From NCBI GenBank assembly GCA_963971305.1, contig OZ020303.1, positions 60,822,867 to 60,886,866 on the forward strand: a stretch of DNA of 64,000 nucleotides. Direction: 5' to 3'. The notes beneath the pieces are model-generated. The model was not told the DNA's origin. It did no database searches and was given only the letters and a program-made list of their open reading frames with translations. The position numbers and the translations under genes were made by a program. The DNA is from Arcuatula senhousia. Lineage: Eukaryota; Mollusca; Bivalvia; Mytilida; Mytilidae. This document shows positions 11,825-22,545 of this stretch, piece by piece. The stretch's first letter is position 1, and every line of letters starts with the position of its first letter.

Positions 11825-14800
11825 TCACTGATTCAGTGAATCATATAGGTGTTTATTGTTCTGGTCTTCAAGGTCTTCGTATGTTGCTGTAAGATCTAAA
11901 AGAAAAGAAAAAGATAAAAGAAAAACAAACAAACAAACAAACAAACAAACAAACCTTATAGTACTTAATATCTTCTTGACATTAACTAATGAACTAAAAA
12001 GAATAGTTTTTGTGTTGTTTATTTGATTACTAGTACATTTCCTGTAGTTAGCTGTTGTAAATTATTTGCATGTTCAATTCCTATATAGTAAAAAAAGTAT
12101 TCAAACACGCATTTTAGAATTGATGCCTTAACAGAAGTGTATGTATATGTATCAAAGGGGTGTATAAATTTCCAAAAAGCATAGAAACAATTTGCAAAAA
12201 TATTTTTTTCTCGGAAGTGTCAATGAATCATAGGAATAATACCGGTTTTCTTCGAACGTTTCCCCTTTTTTTGTTTTGCAACTTTTACTGTAAGCAAAAA
12301 TCAACGTTATTCTACCTTTTGTCCTAAACATATTAGGTTTTTGTGTAGTAGGAGGTTTTAAGGCAGCAGCTCTAGGCTTTGGTTTGACGGCTGGAGGCGG
12401 CTTTTTCACATTGTTGACCGTTCCGGTATTGACCATGCTCTCGATGTAATGATACTGCGCCGTAGAGGGGTTAGCTGATTTAATCGATGAAGGATTGGTT
12501 ACTGGAACTTCGTACTCTCTTGTTGGCATCTGCTGATGGTCTTTTGAACGGTTGATAAAGTCTCTGTTATCCAGGGATTCATACTGCACACCGTTTTCTT
12601 CCATCCCATTGATAAGTCCGCCCTTTGGGTCAGGTATTCGTTTCGTATTTTGGTAGTACGGGACATTGTTTGAATGAGTTTCAGTTTTCTTTTTTCTGAA
12701 ACGTTTAAAACAAAATGTCTAAAAGAACAGTAATGAATCAAGGGATGGGGTGTTAGAACACCTCCACCCACCCCGCCAATTTCCTCCGAAAATTTTATTA
12801 TCTTTGGGTAAAAAAAAAATGGTCTGGAACCAACCTTTCGTGACGTCCAAAGTCTACTGTATCATGTATGTGGACCCCGACCTTTTCGAAAGTGTCCGCC
12901 TGTGTAGAAAATGTTCCACAAGTTTGACAAGAGTTTACCGAAATTATTACTTGTCCCATTTGCTCGAAACTTTGTGTATTTTATATTTACAGACATAGAT
13001 TGCCAAAGCCTACATTCATGATCAAAATGATGTTTAAAAATAGTTGGTCTGCATCTTTTTCAATGCAAATTTGAAGACATACATAACAATAACAATTAAG
13101 AGCAAACTCATAGCACCACAAGCTGAACTATTTTGACTTTTAAGCACATAAAATATCTTTTTAAATTGATACCTTTTCGTTACCCGAAAGAAGACGATGA
13201 TGCCAACCAGAGTTAACAAAGCCATTGTCAAAATAGCGATGACTATCATAAACTGTATCGGTGGATCTGCAACACTGGCTACTGGAACTATAAAATGACA
13301 AAAAGAGTGAAATCGTCAGAATACGGGTAAAACTGATAGAAACTCAAATTAAGCATAATCTTTCAAATAAATGATTGGATGTTCGAAAGAGGCGTACTAT
13401 CCGGTAACCAAAACTTTTTTAAACGTTTGACAATGTTAAAGCCAAAATGAACGGGGAAAACTCTAAACAATTTTGAATTTAGACAATCTGAAAAATGTAA
13501 CTTGTATAAAACTCTAATTCAGTTAACTTGCATTTCTAGAATTTATTTTTGAACTTTTTATTAATGACAACAATACCAGAAATTGCGTTTATAACTTATT
13601 CTTTACTCCATTTTTTAAATAAAGGACTAGAGCCACGAACCCCCATATTTGGCCCTGTTAATACCCAAATATCAAAATTGGTTTGTTTTACACCAAAATT
13701 TGTGTATGTATAGCTGGATGTCTGTGTTAAAAGAGAAAAGATTTGATTATGGTGTATAAATGAATTTCCAAGTACACTAACCCTTCAAAAATAGCCTAAA
13801 TCAGTGATTTTTTTTCTTTTTTTGGCCAAAATGACTTGTTTTCAGTCACAATTTTATGATTTTCTATGTGGCGCCACCCCTCGCCCATCGAAATTTTTGT
13901 TGAAATATGAAGAAAATAATGTATTTATAAAATTTAAGAAAAAATATTTATGGGCGAGGGGTGGCGCCCATGTCATTTTCACCAAAAACCAGATGGAAAA
14001 TTGTGAAATTTAGCTGAAAATAGCATATTTTCAATTTTAGCGTCACTTTATGACGTCGTTACAATGTCACAAGTAGAAAAAACTTTAAAATTGATTTTGT
14101 TTTGTAACAAGTCATCATTCAAGACTACTTGGCCACAAAAATCTTATCTAACAAATGAATTTGAAAAAATGGCCCGATTTAGGGCCAAATATGAGGGTTC
14201 GTGGCTTTAGTCCTTTTGTGAGTTAGTCAATTGAAAGGTTGATCAAATGCTTATATTTCCCTACTTACCAATGACAGTTTCGTCAAAAACATCGCACATT
14301 GCGCCAATCATCCCAAACTCGCAATCCTGGCAGGATCCGTTTACGCTATTGCATGTTCCGTTCAGACAGTTGGTGCTGCAGGAGAGCGCACAGTTAGGTC
14401 CATATTGGCTTGTGGTACAGGCTAAAGAAATGATTATAATGATAATGTAAGGTGTTATCTAACCAACCTAAGGTTGTACCGATTTTTCTTTTTATGTAGA
14501 CTCATCTGAGACGGAAAATTTTAATGAAAGATGTATATACTGTTGTTGTTCAGTTGTATAAATTTTACAACATATCGCAACAATGATATTCTTTACCAAT
14601 GCAATTGAGTTGGGAACACATAGAACTTGAACTCCATCTGCTGTTGCTGAACCTTCTTTCTAATGTTTTAAAGAAGCGTGAGGTCCCCACCTTAAGACAA
14701 ATATGACAAATCATCAAAGTATCAAAGTGAATCAGTTGTATTATTAATCTTTATTGATGAAATTACACCCGTAAGGGTCAAATCAACATACATTGATATT

Positions 14801-16877
14801 GAATACAAAACAATACAACATATCATACAATAGCATAACATAAAACATAATAAGACAGCAAATCAAAAACAAACAAACAAACACACACACATGTTATGAA
14901 CCTGCCTGACAAGGATCTGAAGCCCTGAGTTCTATAGACTGTTTAATAAAGCCTCCAATATGACAAACAAGTTCGGGGTTGGGGCTTAAAATGATCAGCA
15001 GTTTATTTATGTCGTCTTTATTTCTAAAATAGAAGAGATGATTTGCATATTGCTTAAACGCTGTGTTGATATAAAATCGTTTGTTTTAAAAAAATATATA
15101 TTATAATCGACAGTATAGATGTAGAAAAAAATGGTGCTTTCTTTACAAAAATGTTAATGACTTACGAGACAAACATCTTTCGCCCGAGAATCCCGATACA
15201 CACCCACTAGTACACCGTCCAAAGTCTGGCTCGCAGGGTTGGGTCAAACAATTTGTACTGCAGCTTGTGCTACAGTCTGTACCGTATCTTCCAACCTCAC
15301 AACCTGTAATAATCACCAAATAAAACATTTTCATTTGGTGGGGGCGTGTAAATTTAGTTCATTTACCGTTATCAAAGTTCCAAGTAAATCTCATGCGAAC
15401 AGAGTATTTTAGGTAAGTCAACGTAGTCTTTAGAACGCTGAATTATGTAATATAAGCTTATAGCAATACATTGATCCGCAATGAACTGTGCGGCATTCCA
15501 TTCTTTTTTTTCATTTTTGGAAATTCGAAGTAGTATAATCAAACAGCGTAAAAATTCTTACCGTAAACTTCAAATTCACACAAGCTTATTTCTTTCGAGC
15601 TATCCGAGTTGAAATAAGTTATAAACCGTCCTTGCGTGTTGCAAAATATCTTGTTCTGGATGGTGTCAATTTCGTTCTGTGGTCTAGATTCTTTGAAACA
15701 GAGATTTCCAGACGGAATAGTTCTAGAGTCGGAGATGTATATTTTGTGATTCTCCAAATTGCTTAACGGCAAGGGTTCTGAAAAAAAATGTATATATCAA
15801 GAAGTAACCAACATACATACAAACAAACATAAGAACCTAAAATACAGCAAAACATAATAAAATGAATAATATTTAGCATAAAACGTCTTTTAACGATTTA
15901 ATCATTGACTCATTGATTCCCGTTTTGGTACCTAATATAACATTGGAAATTAAAGCGGTTTCGAACAAAGATTAAAACAAACAATAAAAAACAAATTCTA
16001 ACAGATTTGCGGCATTCATTACAAACCTCTAACTGAAAATTTATATCTGATATGTGTGATGAACGATGTCTCGGCCAGCTCGACTTGCCAGAATGATTGT
16101 CTTTGATTCGTTTGATTAGTGATAAAACAATCCCCAGTATTAACTTCAAACAATCCGTCAACTGCTTTTTGTCCTCCTCTGCCACTTCTTGTAGAGCTCT
16201 GACGTGTGGGCTGTCTTAAAGCCAGGTTTACTGAAAAAAGGTATCTATTTATATTGATATCTGCTTATTAATACATATGGTTCTCATCCAGATTCCGTGT
16301 TTGCTTGGGTAAGAGGAGAAATTTGTTTATAACCATAGAATTATAGTTTGTTTGGAGTACATGGGCCTTAGTAATGTGGTCCGCTCTTTGCTACGATTGG
16401 GGTCCTTTATCGCGACTTTAACTCTTATGAAAGAATTTAATTGCCTATATAGCTATTTGTTCCCAAACTATCGGAATGATAGTTGATGTTTCCAATATTG
16501 CAACTTAATGATTCTGGTAAATCACTGTCATGACTTAAAAAATATCAAAAACATCTCTGTATAGATATAGAGCTTTACGAACCAGTGACAAATCCAGAGA
16601 GGAGTAAGACAGGAGGTATGACCACCTTATGAAAACAATTTTCGGTCGAATATAGAGGAAACAAGTGTGACTTGGGTGGGCCCTTTTTTCAGCCAAAGAA
16701 TCCCATCTAGCAAAATGTCAGGATCCGCCACTGGCAACTAAGGCAACTAATGCTCGCGAATTATTATTCTAACTTCAAATCTTTAAAATGGAATAGATTT
16801 TAAAATGACCAACCTGATCCTGAAGTTTGAGATATCCATAACAACAAAACTAGAAGTAAAATTTTTAAACGTATCAT
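11825..16877 (-). CDS. Discoidin/fucolectin-EGF transmembrane receptor with C-terminal ITAM (8 exons)
   Basis: Exons on the minus strand: 16877-16814, 16230-16027, 15777-15562, 15303-15166, 14421-14269, 13287-13173, 12695-12316 and 11895-11825. All have AG/GT borders and join in frame to 446 residues. Residues 1-20 are a signal peptide (MIRLKILLLVLLLW). Exons 2-3 form a fucolectin or F5/8C-like domain (ALRQPTRQSSTRSGRGGQKA, then AVDG, FWQVEL and LCEFEVYG). Exons 4 and 5 each encode a cysteine-rich EGF-like module of the MEGF/scavenger type. Exon 6 is a membrane helix. The tail (297-446) has several tyrosines and proline-lysine stretches. The last exon has YEDL, eight residues, YDSL, a canonical ITAM. 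The layout suggests a phagocytic or lectin-like immune receptor signalling through Syk/Src-type kinases. Splicing is predicted, not observed, and the ligand is unknown. Confidence 0.85.
13621..14216. mobile_element. MITE-like element in receptor intron 5
   Basis: Inverted ends of 36 bp (13621-13656 and 14181-14216) begin AAAGGACTARAGCCACGAAC and differ at only two positions. A second, internal inverted pair built on GGGCGAGGGGTGGCGCC lies at about 13869-13892 and 13949-13972. There is no coding capacity; the short ORF across it is fortuitous. A target duplication is not evident. It sits wholly inside the intron between EGF exon 5 and the membrane exon. Confidence 0.7.
14740..14890 (-). mobile_element. 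LINE 3' end fragment in receptor intron 4
   Basis: On the minus strand this reads like a LINE tail (a TTTGACCCTTACGGGTGTAA block followed by ATCAATAAAGATT), resembling the end of the LINE at 11500-11560. It is followed on the plus strand by A-rich and CA-rich simple sequence. It is a short 5'-truncated fragment. The rest of intron 4 (14422-15165) shows nothing else. Confidence 0.4.
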
Positions 16878-17249
16878 ATTTTTGTGAGAAATGTAGTAAT
16901 TTTTTTATTGTGGGTTATTGCGGATGTTTTTAAACAGTCAAAATGATACACCATGTAACTAGAAGATTAAATTGTCAATTCTAATCCACATTACACGACA
17001 GATTTGTGTAAGAAAATCTTGAATTGCTGACATCCTTCTGTCTTAAGTATTAAAGTACATGTAAGGTATTGCTTAAATCTTTAAATGGAAAGATTGAGAT
17101 TTACCGTTATAGGCATTAGCAAAATCTAGAGGTTGGGGCGGGGTGTCCGAGGTTGGAATCTTCCTGTCATCAGGAAATTTCTTGCAGATTTTCGGTATTA
17201 ATGGCCTGATACATCCCCTTTCGTCAACATAACGCTTTAATAGTAATGT

Positions 17250-17660
17250 TTTTGATGGTTTTATCAGTGCAGTTTGTGATGGTTTTCTCAGCAGTGGTTG
17301 TGATGGTTTTCTCAGCAGTGTTTGTGATGGTTTTCTCAGCAGTGGATGCGATGGTTTTCTCAGCAGTGTTTGTGATGGTTTTCTCAGCAGTGTTTGTGAT
17401 GGTGTTCTCAGCAGTGGTTGTGATGGTTTTCTCAGCAGTGTTTGTGATGGTTTTCTCAGCAGTGGTTGTGATGGTTTTCTCAGCAGTGTTTGTGATGGTT
17501 TTCTCAGCAGTGTTTGTGATGGTTTTCTCAGCAGTAGATGTGATGGTTTTCTCAGCAGTGTTTGTGATGGTTTTCTCAGCATGTTTATGATGGTTTTCTC
17601 AGCAGTGGTTGTGATGGTTTTCCCAGCATGTTTGTGATGGTTTTCTCAGTTGTGTAATCA
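17250..17660. repeat. 24-bp minisatellite
   Basis: Tandem units of about 24 bp of the type GTGATGGTTTTCTCAGCAGT plus four variable bases are repeated roughly 16 times. Because 24 is divisible by three, both strands carry long stop-free frames (LLRKPSQT repeats on minus, VMVFSAVF repeats on plus). These frames are by-products, not genes. Decayed relatives of the unit continue to about 18640 and again at 19290-19670. Confidence 0.9.
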
Positions 17661-18640
17661 TTGTTTGATGGGTTTCTCAAAAGTGTGAATTATGGTTTTC
17701 TAGGTATTGGTTATGATGTTTTTCATGTGTTCATTATTTTTATTCTCCGACACACGAAGTGGCGAGGTACTATGTTATACCCTCAGATTCACTCGGTGTC
17801 TGTCCGTCCGTCCGTCCCGGAAGGTTTCATGATGATATCTTGAAAACGCGTCAAAGGATTCGAATGATATTTTGCACAGCTAGAACAATGAGATAATTTA
17901 AATTCAAGTTCAATTTTCAGGATGATCAGAAAATTATTATTACAGTTTTGCCACTTTATAAATTTCCAAAATTTGATAATGATTAAGTTTTCCTGTCTAA
18001 GAAAAATAACTCATTTCTTTCTACATAACAGTGGATGTAAAGTATATATAGTATTTATACATGTATGTAAAAAAACTTTTGATGAATATCGTGGCGGGGT
18101 ATCATTTAATGTACCATTAGATGTCTTATTTTTTCAAATTGTATTTATGGTGGTTTTTGATGGTGCTCTCAGTTGTGTTTATGAAATTTGTTTTTGTTGT
18201 ATCAATTATGGTTTTCTCGGCATTGTTTATGCTGGTCTTCTCAGTGGTTTGTTTATGATTGCTTTAAATAAAAATATAAATTGTATTTAAGATGTTTTTC
18301 TCAGCAGTTTTCATGAGAAGTATTTATAATAGTATTTTTGGTTGAGTACATGCATTTAATGATGTTTTTCTTAGCAGAGTTTATGGCGATTTTCTGAGTC
18401 GTGTGTTTATAACGGTTTTCTCGGCGGTTGTTTTTATGATGGTTTTCTCGTAGGAGGTTATTATTGTTTTCTCGGTTGTATTCGTGGTTTTCTCAGTTTT
18501 GTTTATGAATGTTTTCCAAGATGTGTTTATGATGGTTTTGTTTGGTAGCATGTATTACAATTTTCGCAGCAGTGTTGAATTCTCAGGTGCGTTGGTGATG
18601 GCTTTCTCCGTAGTGTTTATGATGTTATTTTTAGTTATTT
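17661..18640. repeat. Degenerate continuation of the minisatellite with a dispersed repeat insert
   Basis: Copies of the TTTATGATGGTTTTCTCAG theme are scattered and mutated. At about 17735-18130 there is an inserted stretch starting CTCCGACACACGAAGTGGCG with a GTCCGTCCGTCC tract, a repeat style common in bivalve genomes. No gene is seen. Confidence 0.55.
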
Positions 18641-18649
18641 TTCTTTTAT

Positions 18650-19165
18650 CTTTTAGTTATTGCTTCACATCGTTCTTGGATTTGCATCTCGAATATGACA
18701 AGGATGGTCATCTCAGTACAAAAATTTACGATAAAAGAGACGACTTTAATTTTCATATTTTTAATTTCGCTAACCTTGAAAGCAACATACCTACCTCATC
18801 TGCTTATCATGGGTGTATATATTTCACAACTTATTAGATATACCATACGACACCGCTGTCTCCGTGACCGACTCTTTGACCAAGGTTACAAAAAAAATGC
18901 GTCTCATACGGTCCCTAAACAAATTCTTCATCCGCCCGTTATCAGCAACTGGTGGAAAAATTCAAAATTAAATTGAACGTATTGGTTAGTGATTCTTTTT
19001 GATAAGAGTTTTGATGATTGTTGTACTGAGATGATCATCTTATTATCCCTATTATGTCTTCACAGTGAACCGTGTAACGTTGTGTGTAACTACCGGTCCC
19101 TAAGGTTGCAATGGAAGCGCCATAAAACCTGAGTTAACCCACCATTTCATTTGAAATGCATGTAC
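18650..19165 (+). pseudogene. Penelope-like RT C-terminal fragment with 3' motif
   Basis: The reading begins abruptly with SFLDLHLEYDKDGHLSTKIY and continues DKRDDFNFHIFNFANL before shifting frame. A second frame carries RHRCLRDRLFDQGYKK. About 120 bp downstream is the structured 3' motif (19090-19165: a GCGCC block, hairpin CATTTC/GAAATG, then TACCAAGTCAGG). Only the final fifth of the RT is present. The fragment is embedded in the decayed minisatellite, which resumes at about 19290. Confidence 0.75.
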
Positions 19166-19289
19166 CAAGTCAGGACTATTGCAATTTAACCTTATTCCGG
19201 TGTGTCTTCCATGTTTTGTCTTTACTCTTGGACATTGAGATTGATCCTCCAAGCTCGGTTATTTTGTTATTACCTTTACTTACTCAGTT

Positions 19290-19670
19290 GCATTTATAAT
19301 GGTGTTCTCAATTGCGTTTATAATGGGTTTCTCGGCTGATTTTCGACAGTTTTGTTATAAGTGCTTATAATATTTTTTTTCAGTTGTTAATTTTCTCGCC
19401 AGTTTTTAAGCAATCTTTCTCAGTCGTGTTCATAGTTGTATTCTCGGAAGTGTTTTTTGTTGTATCAATGATGGTTTCTCAGTTGTGTTTGATGGTTTTC
19501 TTAGTTGTATTTATGATAGTTTGTCAGTTGTTTTTATGATGGTTTTCTCACTTGTGTTTATGTAGTTTTCTTAAAAGTGTGCTGGTTTCTAAGTAGTTGT
19601 TTATGATTGCTATTTTGGTGGTGTTTATGATGGTTTCTCAGCCATGTTAATGATGGTTTTTCAGTTGTAC
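19290..19670. repeat. Degenerate minisatellite, right part
   Basis: Variants of the 24-bp theme (TTTATGATGGTTTTCTCA) reappear after the Penelope-like fragment. This suggests that the fragment landed inside a larger ancestral array running from 17250 to 19670. Confidence 0.6.
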
Positions 19671-19849
19671 TTTTGAAATCAATATCAGCATAAGGCAATA
19701 TTTTCGCGGGTTCTTGCCGTAGAGCTTTCCACTCTTGCGGGCACAAGTGCCCGCTAAGAGATGTGCTCGCTATGAATTCTATGCTTAGACCACCATGTTG
19801 AAAGTAATATTTTTTTAATAAACACATGTAAGATATTTCTGAACGTTTC

Positions 19850-22545
19850 ATATTGTAGACAATGTCAATCGAACCGTTACGGAACTTGTAGAGCAGTACC
19901 AAGGTAAATTCAGCACAATCATTGACATTCACGCACCGTTATCGTCGAAATCTGTTATAATACGACCAGGTGCACGAACGATGTCAGAGAAGCTAAACGG
20001 GAAAAGGGAAGAGCAGAAAGAAAATGGCGGAGCTCAAAATTGGAAGTTCATCATCAGATGTTTCGTGATACGTGCAGACTTTATGGCAAATTAAATACCA
20101 GGCCAAAGAGACCTACTACTCGACAAAAATTGAACACTTTGGACACGATCATAAGCAGCTTTTCCGACTAAAGATCTTATGGGGAAGCAACGAAACTCTC
20201 CGCTACCAACGTATTCCTCTGGCATTGATCTATGCAATGCCTTTGCCGACTTCTTCATGAATAAGGTGGTGACAATTAGAGCAACCCTTCAATCGGCCAA
20301 CCAAGTGTTTGTAAACGATGATAATGCATATCTCAACGTAACCCGAATTATTATACAGTCGTTATATTTCGCTCCTTGCAGTCGCTACATTACATGTCCC
20401 GCCGAAGTATGCGAAGACGGATAGGGCTTGGATCATTCGAGTTAATCTCAACGCTGACGTTCAGTTCACTGGACCCCCTCTGTTATAGTTTAGTCGTACA
20501 ACCAAAGAAGAGGTCCGTAAAGCACCAAGTAAATCGTGTGAGTTGGATCCTGTCCCAACAAGTCTCCTGAAAACGTGCTCCGACGCTGTAGTGCCATATA
20601 GAAGAATCGCCAGTATCGTCAATAGATCATTCAATGAGTGTGTAGTGCCTTCAGATTTTAAACAAGCACTCGTAAGACCGCTACTGAGGAAGCCTAGAAG
20701 CCTTTAAAAAATTTAAAGACCTGTAAAAGCCATTCTAAGGGGCTTGTAAAAAATTCTCGAAAAGGTAGTAGCAAAACGAATCGATGTTCATCTTGAAAAA
20801 ACATTCTTTGTGCGATACTTAACAAGTTGCGTATTGGTCACACCATTCAACAGAGACAGCATTGACAAGAGGCCACCATGACATCGCATCAGCTTTAGAC
20901 AAACAGTCACCGGTTTTTCTTGCTTTACTTTACTTATCTGCTGCCTTCGATGTTAAAGATCATAAAATTCTCTTGGAACGTCTTTTTTTTTCGCACACGG
21001 GATCGAATGTAATACTCTGGAATGGATTAGGTAATATCTCACGGATAGATATCAAAATGTGGTTATTGGAACAACGAACTCTGAGAAACGTCACTTATCG
21101 TTTGCTGTGCCACAAGGATCAGTATTTGGTCCTAAACTCTTTTGCCTGTTTTCAAAGCCGATTGGTGAGATATGTCGACGACATGGTATGACTTGTTATG
21201 ACGACAATACGCAGGTTTACACGGTCATCAAACCTCATAAAAGCTGGAAGGATTACTTTACCAAACTCGAACTGTGTCTTGCCGATATAAGTATGTGGAT
21301 GTCACGACATATGTTTAAGCTTAACGAGGACAAGACAGAACTAATAGTGTTTACACCGAAACATCTTAAAAGTTCTTTACCAGATCTGAAACTCAAAGTT
21401 GGAAATTCTATTATAAGTAGTGAAACATGTGTCAAAAACCTTGGAGTCTATTTTGATTCATCTTCGCTAGCCAAGGGTTACGATCCGCTATCTCTCATCT
21501 TCACGTGAAGTGAGAGATAGCGGATCGTAACCCTTGGCTAGCGAAGATGATTTTGATTAACATCTTACAAACGAACGACAGGTATCATCTATATTGCCAG
21601 ACCATGTTACTTTGTTACTTATACATTTCCAACATAGGAAGAATTCGCCGCTTCATTACAACATCAGCCTGTAAAACTCTTCTTAAATCCATAGAAACAT
21701 CATGAAAACACTTTGCTTTTCGGCATAAACAAGAGTTTGTTGAAGCGATTACAGATAGTTCAAAAGAGAGCTGCACGGCTAGTAACTAAAACCAAACCTC
21801 GTGAACATATTGCAACAATACTTGCTGACTTACACTGGCTACCAGTTGAATTTAGACCCAAGTACTTAATTCTGGTGTATGTGTACAGCGCCATACAAGG
21901 AATCGGACCAGCCGACATTCAGAAAGTTATACAGTTGAATGCTCCAAAGTGATCCTTGCGTGCAGGCTCTACACAAACACTTATTGTTCCAATAGTACGC
22001 ACAAAGTCATACGACGAGAGACAGCTCAATTGGGCAGCATCTCATTTATGGAACAATCTGCAAGTCAGTTTGAGATAATGTTAATCTGTAGAGAGTTTTA
22101 AATGTCAGTTGAAAACTCACTTTTATCGTATTGTTTTTTTCTTAATCTGGATTTTAGTTTAGAGAAACATGACTGTCACATTTTTTTCATATATTTTATT
22201 TGTGTGAGTAAGACGAACTCTTTTTATCTGTTTATTTTTGTCCGATGTATCATTTAAATTTTCTGCTCTTATGAACTTTGAATACGCACAAGTTTATATG
22301 ATTTAAATGGTGTTATGAGTTTTCCTTTTCAGATTTCAATTCAATTCTTATTTTTTTATGTTAGGTCTTCATATAATTGATTTTTCATAATGTACGAAAT
22401 GTATTGCTTATTTGTCTGTATATCTATATTCAATGTACAGGTATTTGTTTTGCTATATTCTTATATGATGTAAAGCGCCTTAGTGTACACTACTTGGTTT
22501 ATATAAGGCGCAATACAAATGTTTCATTATTATTATTATCATATG
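19850..22545 (+). pseudogene. Decayed L2-like LINE
   Basis: Fragments in three frames follow the order expected between nuclease and C-terminus. KFSTIIDIHAPLSSKS and EAKREKRRAERKWR lie near 19890-20020. ALLYLSAAFDVKDHKILLER is near 20930 and VPQGSVFGPKLFCLFSK (RT motif B region) near 21110. YDDNTQVYTV stands near 21200 in place of the usual YxDD, and WMSRHMFKLNEDKTELIVF is near 21300. The C-terminal LLFGINKSLLKRLQIVQKRA and RAARLVTK follow near 21715. The 3' end has the L2-type sequence TAAAGCGCC...AAGGCGCAATACAAATG followed by ATT repeats (22465-22545). Many stops and shifts make it inactive. A 39-bp perfect hairpin at 21459-21549 interrupts the RT. Confidence 0.75.
21459..21549. repeat. 39-bp perfect inverted repeat
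   Basis: The arms are 21459-21497 and 21511-21549, identical as reverse complements with no mismatch. The spacer is one T plus the palindrome CTTCACGTGAAG. Thus 91 bp can fold with a single unpaired base. It replaces normal LINE coding sequence between the GVYFDSS motif and the downstream part of the RT. Confidence 0.9.

Noticed and set aside
15910..16185. 91-residue minus-strand ORF as a separate gene
   Set aside because: The real frame in this place is discoidin exon 2 of the receptor (16230-16027); this ORF is in another frame and runs through the donor site into the intron.
17073..17590. ORFs of 169 and 114 residues with LLRKPSQT and VMVFSAVF repeats
   Set aside because: Both come from the 24-bp minisatellite, whose period is a multiple of three; opposite-strand frames are equally open.
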